Assembly (NCBI GenBank): GCA_025456085.1
Contig: JALOLF010000025.1
Span: 1 to 43,352, forward strand
Reading direction: 5' to 3'
Source: Acidimicrobiales bacterium
GTDB lineage: Bacteria; Actinomycetota; Acidimicrobiia; Acidimicrobiales; Acidimicrobilacustridaceae
DNA length: 43,352 bases
The notes under the pieces were generated by a model. The model made no database searches. It was not told where the DNA came from and was given only the letters and a program-made list of their open reading frames with translations. The position numbers and the translations under genes are program-made. Of this stretch, positions 25,108-33,246 are shown in pieces. Numbering within the stretch: the stretch's first letter is position 1; the number at the start of each line of letters is the position of its first letter.

Positions 25108-26295
25108 GTGTACACCGACGCGGACGTGGCTCGACGTACCGAGGAGCTCGTCGAGGCGTCCCGGGACGTGCTCGGAGACCAGGTCGCCTTTCGTGGGGCG
25201 CAGTACGACGCCGGTCTCGCCATGGTCCACTGCCCCGAGGGTCACGGCGGCCTCGGCGGCAACCGCGGCCAACAGGCCATCGTCGACGACATCCTGCGGG
25301 CCAACGGCGTGACCTACGAAGACCTGCGCATCAACCCCATCGGCATCGGCATGGGTGCACCGACCGTGCTGGCCTACGGCAGCGAGGACCTGAAGGCGAA
25401 GCATCTGCGGCGCATCTTCACCGGTGAGGACATCTGGTGCCAGCTGTTCTCCGAGCCCACCCATGGCTCCGACGTCGCCGGGATCCCCAGTCGGGCCGTG
25501 CGCGACGGGGACGAGTGGGTCGTCAACGGGCAGAAGGTGTGGACGACGCTCGCCCACGTCGCCGACTTCGGCATGCTGCTCGTGCGAACCGACCCCGACG
25601 TCCCCAAGCACAAGGGCCTGTCGTACTTCGTCGTCGACATGCACAGCCCCGGCGTGGATGTCCGACCGCTGTACCAGATGACCGGGGAAGCGGAGTTCAA
25701 CGAGGTCTTCCTCACCGACGTCCGGATCCCGGACACGAACCGACTGGGTGCCGCCGGCGACGGATGGCGGGTCGCCACGACGACGCTCATGAACGAGCGC
25801 GTCGCGCTGTCGGGCCCGCCCGCTCCCCGGGGCTCGGGGCCCATCGCCGAGCTGCTCGAGCTGTACGGCGAACGGGCAGCGACGCTCGACGAAGGCGCAC
25901 GGGCGGTGTGGCGCGATCGCATCGCGGGTCTGTGGATCGATGCGGAGGTCGTGCGCCTCACCAACGTGAGAGCTGCGCAGGTGGCGATGGGAGGCGTTCC
26001 GGGGCCCGAGGGCTCGGTGGCGAAGCTCGCCACCGCCGAGCTCGGCAAGCGCATGAACGAGGCCGTCCTCGACCTCTCCGGTGCCGACGGGCTGCTCCAC
26101 GAACCGGGGTATGCCCCGACCCGGGCATCGACCTGGGCCCGGACCCGCAGCGGACGGTTCCTGCGCTCGCGGGCGTGGACCATCGAGGGCGGCACCTCCG
26201 AGATCATGCGCAACATCCTGGGAGAGCGCGTGCTCGGCCTGCCCGGCGACGTCCGTCCCGACAAGGACATCCCCTGGAGCCAGATCCCGAAGTGA
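25108..26295 (+). CDS. Acyl-CoA dehydrogenase
   Basis: 395 residues from a GTG start, 5 bases after the previous stop. Family blocks: WCQLFSEPTHGSDVAGI (FAD-binding loop, SEP.AGSD), VVNGQKVWTTLAHVADFGMLL, EFNEVFLTDVRIP and WTIEGGTSEIMRNILGERVLGLP at the end. Oxidises an acyl-CoA at the alpha-beta position with FAD. The usual RTD..K..GLS segment is present. Members of this length often act on branched or cyclic acyl-CoAs; the exact substrate is unknown. Confidence 0.9.
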   Translation: MYTDADVARRTEELVEASRDVLGDQVAFRGAQYDAGLAMVHCPEGHGGLGGNRGQQAIVDDILRANGVTYEDLRINPIGIGMGAPTVLAYGSEDLKAKHLRRIFTGEDIWCQLFSEPTHGSDVAGIPSRAVRDGDEWVVNGQKVWTTLAHVADFGMLLVRTDPDVPKHKGLSYFVVDMHSPGVDVRPLYQMTGEAEFNEVFLTDVRIPDTNRLGAAGDGWRVATTTLMNERVALSGPPAPRGSGPIAELLELYGERAATLDEGARAVWRDRIAGLWIDAEVVRLTNVRAAQVAMGGVPGPEGSVAKLATAELGKRMNEAVLDLSGADGLLHEPGYAPTRASTWARTRSGRFLRSRAWTIEGGTSEIMRNILGERVLGLPGDVRPDKDIPWSQIPK

Positions 26296-26351
26296 CGTCC
26301 GAGGCGGCCGCAGTCATGGGCCCCGCCAACCAGCCCGTAGAGGAAGCACCG

Positions 26352-27149
26352 ATGTCCACCATCGAGGTCACCGAACCCGAGCCCGCCATCGCCGTCATCC
26401 GCTTGAACCGACCCGAACGTCTCAACGCCATGAGCTTCGAACTGGTCGCGGATCTGCACACCGCGCTCGACGGGGTCGCCAACGACACCGAGTGCAAGGT
26501 CGTCGTGCTCACCGGCGCCGGCCGGGCGTTCTGCGCCGGTCTGGACCTCAAGGACTGGGGCCGACCGCCGGAGCCCGGCGAGCACCCCCATGTGCACAGC
26601 GGCATCGATCCACAGACGTTCATGTCGAACCTCACCACGCACCTGCGCGACCTGCCGCAGGTGGTCGTCGCCGCGGTGAACGGCGCCGCCTTCGGCGGAG
26701 GCCTGGCGCTGGCCTGCGCAGCCGACATCCGGCTGGCATCGACCACGGCCCGGTTCTGCTCCGCCTTCATCCGCACCGGGTTGTCGGGCACCGACATCGG
26801 CATCACCTATCTGCTCCCGCGTCTGATCGGCAACGCACGCGCCTTCGACCTGATCCTGACCGGGCGCGACATCGACGCCGACGAGGCGCTGCAGATGGGG
26901 CTGGTGTCGAAGCTCGCCGAGCCCGAGGGCCTCGAGGACCTGGCCATGGCGTACGCCCGGATGATGGCCGGCTACACGAAGTCCGGCCTGCGGACCACCA
27001 AGGAGGTGCTGTGGCACAACACCGCCGCGCCGTCGCTGGAGAGCGCACTGGCGTTGGAGATCCGCAACCAGAACCTGCTGCAGTTCGCGCCCGACGTGCG
27101 GGAGTTCCTGGACGCCTATCGGGCGAAGACGACCGGGGGAGACCGTTGA
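26352..27149 (+). CDS. Enoyl-CoA hydratase/isomerase family protein with altered active site
   Basis: 265 residues. Crotonase fold signs: VIRLNRPERLNAMSFELVADL, TGAGRAFCAGLDLKDWG (oxyanion hole), and VNGAAFGGGLALACAADIRLAS. The first catalytic Glu of hydratases (in GGGxE) is Ala here, and the second (usually P-E-x-G or similar) lies in SGTDIGITYLLPRLIG as Asp. The lack of both Glu means it is unlikely to be a standard hydratase; thioesterase, isomerase or other crotonase chemistry is possible. Part of the dioxygenase operon. Confidence 0.85.
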   Translation: MSTIEVTEPEPAIAVIRLNRPERLNAMSFELVADLHTALDGVANDTECKVVVLTGAGRAFCAGLDLKDWGRPPEPGEHPHVHSGIDPQTFMSNLTTHLRDLPQVVVAAVNGAAFGGGLALACAADIRLASTTARFCSAFIRTGLSGTDIGITYLLPRLIGNARAFDLILTGRDIDADEALQMGLVSKLAEPEGLEDLAMAYARMMAGYTKSGLRTTKEVLWHNTAAPSLESALALEIRNQNLLQFAPDVREFLDAYRAKTTGGDR

Positions 27150-27172
27150 GGGAAACGAGAAGGGGGACGGGA

Positions 27173-28549
27173 ATGCGACGAGGTCTGGTGCTGGCCGTGA
27201 GCCTGGCGGTGCTGGCCGCTGCATGCGGTGGACACGACGACACCGAGTCCGCCGAGCAGGACGACGCCAGCTCGACCGTGACGCAGCCAGCCGGCACGGG
27301 CGGGACCGTCGACGCCGGCCGGTTCGGCACCATGGCCGAACCGGTGTGCGGTCCGGGCGACGCCTCGGGCGCCACCGACCAGGGGGTCACCGACGACGCC
27401 ATCGAGGTCGGGACCATCTCCGACCCGGGCAACACCATCCTCCCCGGTCTGCTCCAGGAGCTCTTCGACGCATCCGAGGCCTTCGTGGCCTGGTGCAACG
27501 CCGCGGGCGGCATCAACGGCCGCCCCATCGAGCTGACGTTGCACGACACGAAGTTCATCGAGGGCCAGCAGGTCATCGCCGAGGCCTGCGCGGAGGACTT
27601 CTTCCTCGTCGGTGGCGGCTCGGGCGTCGATGCCACCCTCGCCCAACCACGGGTGGACTGCGGGCTGCCGCAGATCCCGGCCTTCCTGAACGACCCCGTC
27701 GCCCAGGCCGCCGACCTGCAGATCCAGTCGATCAACCCCTTCTACCCCGGCTACCAGGACGTCTCGCTGTACCGCCTGGCCGCCGAGCAGTACCCGGACG
27801 AGATCGACAGCTTCGCGTACCTCATCCCCGATCTGCCCACCTCCGGCACGCCCCTGCAGGAGACGCTCCTGCCGCTCCTCGAGGACGAGTTGGGCTACAC
27901 GGTCGTGTACCAGAACACCACGCCCGCGCCGCCGGCCACGGTCGACAACTGGCGGCCGTACGTCGAGCCGGCCGAGGAGGCGGGGGCCGGGTTGTTCGAG
28001 TTCCGTTCCTCGCCCGAGCAGATGGTCCCGCTCATGGCCGCGATGGGCGACATCGGCTACTCGCCCGAGGCGATCCTGCTCCAGGGCAACAACTACGACG
28101 CCAAGCTCATCGAGGGCAACGACCTGCTCGCGGACATCCCGACCTACGTGGGCCTGGCCACCTACCCCTTCGAGGAGGCAGCCGACAACCCACCCACCCA
28201 GCAGTTCCTCGAGCTCATGGACGCGCAGGTGCCGGGCTGGAGCGAGAAGCCGGCACAGCTCGCGGCGTTCTCCTGGTCGGCATGGCTGCTGTTCGCCCAG
28301 GCGGCCAAGGCCTGTGGGTCCGAGCTCACCCGACAGTGCGTGCTCGACGAAGCGGCAGCGGTCAGCGAGTTCGACGGCGGCGGGATGCACGCCCCGGTCG
28401 ACCCCGACCCGGACGAGCCCAGATCGCCGCAGTGCATCGTGGTCGTACGAGCCACGCCCGACGGGTTCGTCCTCGACGAGGCCTTCACCCGACCGAACAC
28501 CGGGGTCTACAACTGCGACGACGCCAACCGGGTCGCCGTTCCCGGCTGA
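27173..28549 (+). CDS. ABC transporter substrate-binding lipoprotein (LivJ-like)
   Basis: 458 residues. The signal peptide MRRGLVLAVSLAVLAAAC ends in a lipobox (LAAAC, Cys18). A Ser/Thr/Asp-rich linker follows. The periplasmic-binding type 1 fold begins at VTDDAIEVGTISDPGN and continues FVAWCNAAGGINGRPIELTL, VGGGSGVDATL and YSPEAILLQGNNYDAKL, as in branched-chain amino acid binding proteins. No permease or ATPase gene is in the window. It ends the operon and may supply or sense the pathway substrate. Confidence 0.85.
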   Translation: MRRGLVLAVSLAVLAAACGGHDDTESAEQDDASSTVTQPAGTGGTVDAGRFGTMAEPVCGPGDASGATDQGVTDDAIEVGTISDPGNTILPGLLQELFDASEAFVAWCNAAGGINGRPIELTLHDTKFIEGQQVIAEACAEDFFLVGGGSGVDATLAQPRVDCGLPQIPAFLNDPVAQAADLQIQSINPFYPGYQDVSLYRLAAEQYPDEIDSFAYLIPDLPTSGTPLQETLLPLLEDELGYTVVYQNTTPAPPATVDNWRPYVEPAEEAGAGLFEFRSSPEQMVPLMAAMGDIGYSPEAILLQGNNYDAKLIEGNDLLADIPTYVGLATYPFEEAADNPPTQQFLELMDAQVPGWSEKPAQLAAFSWSAWLLFAQAAKACGSELTRQCVLDEAAAVSEFDGGGMHAPVDPDPDEPRSPQCIVVVRATPDGFVLDEAFTRPNTGVYNCDDANRVAVPG

Positions 28550-28932
28550 ACGCGCCGGCCTCGCGACGTCGAGGGGCGCCGGCCCGCGACCGGCCACGTG
28601 TCGAGGAGGCCGTTCGTCGGGGCGCCGGGGTGATCGTGCGGCCAGAGGTGAGCATCCGTGGAGAAGCCGGCCACGTGCTGAGTCGGCACAGCGGCGCCGA
28701 CGGATCGGCGGGCAGCACTCCAAAGGGTTCGGAGCCGCCCTGGGCGCCGCCTGCGACCGGCCAGCTCCAGGGGTTCGCGTGTGGGGGGTGACGTCGGGGT
28801 GACACGCAGCACCGGTCGGTGACGGTGATCTCGGCCGACTCGTGCATCGACTCGGCCTGCTGGTCCGTCCCCGCTCGCCGCTCCGTCGCCGATCTCCGTA
28901 GCTGGCAACCGGTGGCCCACGGTCCCTTCAGC
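28550..28932. other. Gene-free stretch between binding protein and MFS gene
   Basis: Both neighbours converge here. I found no convincing frame or strong hairpin; GCGCCGGCC repeats near 28553-28590 may form weak structure that helps termination. Confidence 0.4.
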
Positions 28933-30135
28933 TCAGGGAGTCGTCCCGGGGCCGCGGAGCTTCTGGGGGAAGAGCGCGAGGCCTGCCGCCAGGACGGCGG
29001 TGACGCCGCCGGCGACGAGCAGCGGTGTGCGGCCGGTGCCCGACCAGGTGAGTCCGGCCCAGATGCCGGCGATGAGGCTGGCGATGCCCGTGGTGGCCTG
29101 CATGATGCCGAGGGCTGCTCCGGTGTGGTCGGTGGGGGCGAGATCGACGATCCAGGCGCGGCTGATGCCGTCGGTGAGGGCGGTGTACACGCCGTAGAGG
29201 GGAAGCAGCACCCAGACCCAGATCGTGGAGGTGGCGAGTCCGAGCCCGAGGTAGGTGATGGCGAAGACGGCGAGACCGACGGCGTAGAGGCGGTCGCGAG
29301 GGATGCGGTCCGACAGCGTGCCGGCGGGGTAGCTGAGCGACGCGTACACGGCGTTGTACAGGGCGTAGACGACGAAGATCGCCGAGACGGACAAGCCGAG
29401 CTCCTCGGCTCGCAGGATGAGGAGGGCGTCGGCGAAGTTGACCAGGCCGAACACGGTGAGGAACCCGAGGGTGCGCCAGTAGCCGGGGTCGAGGTGCTGA
29501 TCGCGCCAGCGAGCGCGCGGCGTACGGGTGCCGACGTCGTGGCGTGGTCGTTCGTGCACGAGGGCGATGAGCGCCACGCTGGCCACTGCGGGCACGACGG
29601 CGATGAGGAACAGGGGTCGGAGCTGCTCGTCGAGGAGGTGGTAGAGGCCGAGGCCGAGCAAGGGTCCGGCGACGGCACCGGCGGTGTCGAGGGCCCGGTG
29701 CAAGCCGTAGGCCCGTCCTCGCGCGCCGGTGGGGGTGACGTCCGCGATGAGGGCGTCGCGTGGTGATGTGCGGATGCCCTTGCCGAGCCGGTCGGTGAAC
29801 CGCGCCACCAGCACCAGTGGCCAGGTGGAGGCGAGGGCGATGAGCAGTTTGCCCACGGTGGACAGCCCGTAGCCGGCGGTGACGAAGGGGCGCCGTCGGT
29901 GCCGGTCCGACAGGTGACCCGAGGCGGCCTTGGTGACCGAGGCGGTCGCCTCGGCGACGCCCTCGATGAGGCCCACCACGCCGGGCGGTGCGCCCAGGAC
30001 GGTGGTGACGAACACCGGCAGGACGGGATAGAGCATCTCCGAGGCGGTGTCCTGGGCGAAGCTCACCGCGCCGAGGGCCTTCACGTCGCGAGGGAGCGGT
30101 TCGCGTCGTGCTGCCCGGCGTTCGGAGGTGGTCAC
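28933..30135 (-). CDS. MFS transporter
   Basis: 400 residues, about twelve transmembrane segments, GTG 30135 overlapping the permease stop. Visible MFS signature: GHLSDRHRRRPFVTAGYGLS (loop 2-3, G-x-L-S/D-R-x-G-R-R type), ARFTDRLGKGIRTSPRDALIAD and AGTLSDRIPRDRLYAVG in the second half. The KGIRT.PRDALIAD sequence fits the RhaT/YceL-like clade often annotated as MFS transporter near stress genes. Third gene of the PadR operon; probably an exporter. Confidence 0.85.
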   Translation of the reverse strand: MTTSERRAARREPLPRDVKALGAVSFAQDTASEMLYPVLPVFVTTVLGAPPGVVGLIEGVAEATASVTKAASGHLSDRHRRRPFVTAGYGLSTVGKLLIALASTWPLVLVARFTDRLGKGIRTSPRDALIADVTPTGARGRAYGLHRALDTAGAVAGPLLGLGLYHLLDEQLRPLFLIAVVPAVASVALIALVHERPRHDVGTRTPRARWRDQHLDPGYWRTLGFLTVFGLVNFADALLILRAEELGLSVSAIFVVYALYNAVYASLSYPAGTLSDRIPRDRLYAVGLAVFAITYLGLGLATSTIWVWVLLPLYGVYTALTDGISRAWIVDLAPTDHTGAALGIMQATTGIASLIAGIWAGLTWSGTGRTPLLVAGGVTAVLAAGLALFPQKLRGPGTTP

Positions 30136-31409
30136 GGCGCTGACCGAGGCGTTCGGCGTCGGGCGATGTGGCGCACCAGGAACACCACGGCGCCGCAGGC
30201 CAGCAGCACCGTGCCCCCGATGACGCTGCTGGCCGGCAGGGTGACCGCCAGGGCCGCGCAGCCGATCAGCCCGAGCGCGGCGAGGGGGCGGGGCCAGCGG
30301 CGCTCGTCCCGGTCGAGGGTGAAGGCGGAGGCGTTGGCGACCGCGTAGTAGAAGAGCACGGCGAAGGAGCTGAACCCGATGGCCCCGCGGAGGTCGGCGA
30401 CGAGCACGACGACGATGACGACGGCGGCGATGGTCAGCTCGGCTCGGTGCGGTACCTTGCGCGTGGGGTGCACCGCGCCGAGCCAGCGTGGCAGGTCCGA
30501 CTCGCTGGCCATCGCGAACGTGGTGCGACTCACGCCGACCAGCAGCGACAGCAGCACGCCGAGCGACGCGACCGCCGCTCCGACTCGCACGACCGGCACG
30601 GCCCAGGACCACCCTCCCGCTGCGGCCACCTCGGTGAGGGGCGCGCTGCTGGTCGCCAGGGCGTCGGGACCCACGGCACACAGCGCGACGACCGCGACGG
30701 TCGCGTACACGACCAGGGTGATGCCGAGCGCGATCGGGATGGCGGTGGGGATGGTGCGGGCAGGGTCGCGGACCTCCTCGCCCAGGGTGGCGATGCGGGC
30801 ATAGCCGGCGAACGCGAAGAACAGCAGCGCCCCGGCCTGGAGGATGCCGTGGAGACCGCCGTCGAGGAGCGGCCCGACGTTCGACGTGCTCGGCGACGAG
30901 CCGAGCCCGGCCGTCACGACCACCGCCAGCGACGCCAGGACGACCGCGACGATCACCCGGGTGAGCCACGCCGTCTTCTGCACGCCGAACAGGTTCACCG
31001 TGGTGAGGGCGACGACGGCGCCGACCCCGAGCGGTCGCGTCAGATCCGCGTCGACGTAGCTGCCGAAGGTGAGCGCCATCGCCGCGCAGCTGGCGGTCTT
31101 GCCGATCACGAACCCCCACCCGGCCAGGAAGCCCCAGAGGTGACCGAGCCGCCGGCGGCCGTAGACGTAGGTGCCACCCGAGGCCGGGTAGAGCGCGGCG
31201 AGCTGGGCCGAGGAGGTGGCGTTGCAGTACGCCACCACGGCGGCGAGACCCAGGCCGATCAACAGCCCGCCGCCGGCAGCCGCCGCGGCCGGGCCGACGG
31301 CGGCGAACACGCCGGCTCCGATCATCGAGCCCAGACCGATGACCACGGCGTCGCCGGTATCCAGGCGCCGCGCCAAGCGCGTGGCGGGCTGCTGCGCGTC
31401 GCGGGTCAC
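30132..31409 (-). CDS. APC-family amino acid permease
   Basis: 425 residues, twelve predicted membrane segments, GTG start overlapping the PadR stop. Hallmarks: GLGSMIGAGVFAAVGPAAAAAG (unwound TM1 with GSxIGxGxF), YPASGGTYVYGRRRLG, FFAFAGYARIATLGEEVRDPARTIP (TM6 and the following loop) and GVSRTTFAMASESDLPRWL. Transports amino acids or amines by proton symport or exchange. PadR control upstream suggests induction by a ligand. Confidence 0.9.
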   Translation of the reverse strand: MTRDAQQPATRLARRLDTGDAVVIGLGSMIGAGVFAAVGPAAAAAGGGLLIGLGLAAVVAYCNATSSAQLAALYPASGGTYVYGRRRLGHLWGFLAGWGFVIGKTASCAAMALTFGSYVDADLTRPLGVGAVVALTTVNLFGVQKTAWLTRVIVAVVLASLAVVVTAGLGSSPSTSNVGPLLDGGLHGILQAGALLFFAFAGYARIATLGEEVRDPARTIPTAIPIALGITLVVYATVAVVALCAVGPDALATSSAPLTEVAAAGGWSWAVPVVRVGAAVASLGVLLSLLVGVSRTTFAMASESDLPRWLGAVHPTRKVPHRAELTIAAVVIVVVLVADLRGAIGFSSFAVLFYYAVANASAFTLDRDERRWPRPLAALGLIGCAALAVTLPASSVIGGTVLLACGAVVFLVRHIARRRTPRSAP

Positions 31410-31699
31410 GCCAGCACCTCCTCGGCCAGCTCGCGCAGTACCCGGCGCCCCTCGGCCAGCTCCCGGCGTCCCCGGGGGGTGATCCGGTACGAACGGCGGG
31501 TGCGGCCCTCGACCACCACCGGCCGGCTCCGGAGCAGCCCCTCGTCTTCCATCCGGTGCAGCGTCGGGTACAGCGTCCCGGGGCTGATCCGGTACCCGTG
31601 CTGCGCCAACTCCTCGGCCATCCACGCGCCGTGCACCGCGCCGACCTCCGCGTGGTGCAGCACGTGGAGTCGGATCGCGCCTCGCAGGAGCTCACGCAC
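31406..31699 (-). CDS. PadR-family transcriptional regulator
   Basis: 97 residues from a GTG start. Winged helix: LHVLHHAEVGAVHGAWMAEEL, then HGYRISPGTLYPTLHRMEDEGLLRSR (the typical PGTLYP.L.R.E..GLL) and RRSYRITPRGRREL. PadR proteins repress detoxification and efflux genes. A 12-base palindrome lies about 20 bases before the start, matching self-control of the three-gene operon. Confidence 0.9.
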   Translation of the reverse strand: MRELLRGAIRLHVLHHAEVGAVHGAWMAEELAQHGYRISPGTLYPTLHRMEDEGLLRSRPVVVEGRTRRSYRITPRGRRELAEGRRVLRELAEEVLA

Positions 31700-31717
31700 G
31701 ACGACATACTATCGAAA

Positions 31718-31729
31718 TCCGATATCGGA
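31718..31729. promoter_or_regulatory. Palindrome upstream of padR
   Basis: TCCGATATCGGA, a perfect 12-base dyad, in an AT-enriched stretch (TACTATCGAAATCCGATATCG) 19 bases before the PadR start. Probable PadR operator and core promoter. The palindrome alone cannot prove this. Confidence 0.5.
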
Positions 31730-31800
31730 AGTCGAGGCCGATGTTCGGCTCTCGGCCGGGATCCCGCCCGGGCGGCGGCTGCCAGCTCTCGCCGGCCCGC

Positions 31801-32036
31801 GTCGGGATCGCGGTTGGCTGTCGGAATCCGACCGTGGGGCGCCGAACCAGCCCGGGTCCGGTGTCGGGATCGCGGCTGGCGGTCGGAATCCGACCGTGGG
31901 GCGCCGAACCAGCCCGGGTCCGGTGTCGGGATCGCGGTTGGCTGTCGGAATCCGACCGTGGGGCGCCGAACCAGCCCGGGTCCGGTGTCGGGATCGCGGT
32001 TGGCTGTCGGAATCCGACCGTGGGGCGCCGAACCAG
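31801..32036. repeat. 62-base tandem repeat, about 3.8 units
   Basis: Units start at 31801, 31863, 31925 and 31987 with GTCGGGATCGCGG and are almost identical; unit 2 differs at two positions. Each contains a palindromic core (GTCGGA-A-TCCGAC) and GGGGCGCCGAACC. A unit of 62 bases is not a multiple of three, so it is not a coding repeat. It fills the gap between padR and the VOC operon promoter; 31740-31800 holds a degenerate GC-rich part. Confidence 0.9.
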
Positions 32037-32120
32037 GTCGATTCCCGTCGCCCGATGAGTTCTCGTCGGTCCTACCGTCTGTACCGGTGATGACCCGTTC
32101 CCACGACCCAGGAGGCTCCG

Positions 32121-32540
32121 ATGTCGTTGCACCCGTACCTGTTCTTCTCCGGAACCGCTCGAGAGGCCATGACCCGCTACCAGCAGGTCCTCGGCGGCCA
32201 GCTCGAGATCATGGCCTTCTCCGACATGCCGCCGGGTGAGGAGCCCGGTATGGAGATGGCCCCTGACGCCGTGATGCACGCCGCGCTCACGCTGGATGAC
32301 GGCTCGCTGATCATGGCATCCGACGATCCCACCGGCGACGGCGGCGGTGTGAAGGGCGTGGCCTTGCACCTGAGCGACGCGGACCTCGACGAGGTGCGCC
32401 GGATGTTCGACGCGCTGTCCGAGGGCGGCGAGGTGCAGATGCCGCTCGAGCCCGTGTTCTGGTCGCCGCTGTTCGGGGCGTGCGTGGACCGCTTCGGTGT
32501 GTCGTGGATGCTCAGCGGCGAGGCGGAGGAGCAGGGCTGA
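32121..32540 (+). CDS. VOC-family protein (PhnB-like)
   Basis: 139 residues, GGAGG before the ATG. Glyoxalase/VOC fold: LHPYLFFSGTAREAMTRYQQVLGGQL, ALTLDDGSLIMASDDP, and FWSPLFGACVDRFGVSWML at the end, the PhnB-type arrangement with pairing of two beta-alpha-beta modules. Members bind small molecules or metals; specific function unknown. First gene of a six-gene run coupled by overlaps. Confidence 0.85.
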   Translation: MSLHPYLFFSGTAREAMTRYQQVLGGQLEIMAFSDMPPGEEPGMEMAPDAVMHAALTLDDGSLIMASDDPTGDGGGVKGVALHLSDADLDEVRRMFDALSEGGEVQMPLEPVFWSPLFGACVDRFGVSWMLSGEAEEQG

Positions 32541-33016
32541 TGCCGCAGATCGTCACCAACCTGTGGTTCGACACCCAGGCCCTCGAGGCCGCCGAGTTCT
32601 ACTGCTCGGTGTTCCCGAACTCGGGCATCGACGTGGTCACCGACTACACCGACGTGGGCCCGGGCCCTGCGGGCACGCCGGTGACGGTGGACTTCCACCT
32701 CGACGGGACCCGGTTCACCGCCATCAACGGCGGGCCGGTCTTCACCTTCTCCGAGGCGATCTCGCTGCTCGTCGAGTGCGCCGACCAGGCCGAGGTGGAC
32801 CACTACTGGGACGCCCTGTCCGCCGGCGGCGAGGTCCAGCAGTGCGGCTGGTTGAAGGACCGCTACGGCCTGTCCTGGCAGGTGGTGCCGGCGCAACTGG
32901 CCGAGCTCATGGCCGATCCCGACCCGGCCCGGGCGTCACGGGGCATGGCGGCGATGCTGTCGATGCAGAAGATCGACCTCGCGGCCCTGCTGGCCGCGGT
33001 GGAGGGGGACGGGTGA
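32540..33016 (+). CDS. VOC-family protein (3-demethylubiquinone methyltransferase-like)
   Basis: 158 residues; ATG overlaps the previous TGA by one base (TGATG). Starts QIVTNLWFDTQALEAAEFYCSVFPNSGI, then TVDFHLDGTRFTAINGGPVFTF and EQ-like DRYGLSWQVVP, all typical of the PhnB/3-demethylubiquinone-like VOC clade. No methyltransferase signature exists, so the common database name would be misleading. Forms a pair with the preceding VOC gene. Confidence 0.85.
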   Translation: MPQIVTNLWFDTQALEAAEFYCSVFPNSGIDVVTDYTDVGPGPAGTPVTVDFHLDGTRFTAINGGPVFTFSEAISLLVECADQAEVDHYWDALSAGGEVQQCGWLKDRYGLSWQVVPAQLAELMADPDPARASRGMAAMLSMQKIDLAALLAAVEGDG

Positions 33017-33246
33017 ACGAGGCGGACCTCCGGTCGGTCGACGAGCTGTGCCGGCTCGTGCTGGCGGCCCGGCGGTTGGGCTGCCGCGTGCACCTGAGCG
33101 GCGTCGACCCCGAGCTCCGGGGGCTGCTGGCGCTGGCCGGGGTGGACGCCGTGGTGACCGCGGGTGGAGGGGTCGGATCCCGGCCCCACCACTGCCGGGG
33201 GATGCTGCGGGCGCCGGCGCCGACCTCGGACGGACCGGTACCGTGA
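33013..33246 (+). CDS. Small STAS-like protein before an ECF sigma gene
   Basis: 77 residues from GTG 33013, overlapping neighbours on both sides. The core VDELCRLVLAARRLGCRVHL followed by VDPELRGLLALAGVDAVV matches the C-terminal half of STAS (anti-sigma antagonist-like) domains, without the N-terminal strands or a clear phospho-Ser. Short STAS-like genes next to sigma-70 genes occur in Actinobacteria, so a regulatory tie with the next gene is likely but not shown. Confidence 0.65.
   Translation: MNEADLRSVDELCRLVLAARRLGCRVHLSGVDPELRGLLALAGVDAVVTAGGGVGSRPHHCRGMLRAPAPTSDGPVP

Noticed and set aside
26081-27172. Long 5' extension of the binding-protein gene
   Set aside because: The extension is a shadow of the hydratase gene; the lipoprotein signal peptide fixes the start at 27173.
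30136-31707. MFS gene extended upstream to 31707
   Set aside because: The extra part is antiparallel shadow of the permease and PadR genes; the GTGA overlap marks the true start.
31801-32036. CRISPR array
   Set aside because: Units are contiguous 62-base repeats without unique spacers, and no cas genes are near.
31741-32058. Protein-coding frames through the tandem repeat
   Set aside because: The 62-base period shifts frame at each unit, so the peptide repeats in three frames; no ribosome site and the frames oppose each other.
30168-32090. 640-codon plus-strand gene
   Set aside because: Low-complexity Arg/Glu/Gly composition with no domain, lying opposite two well-supported genes.
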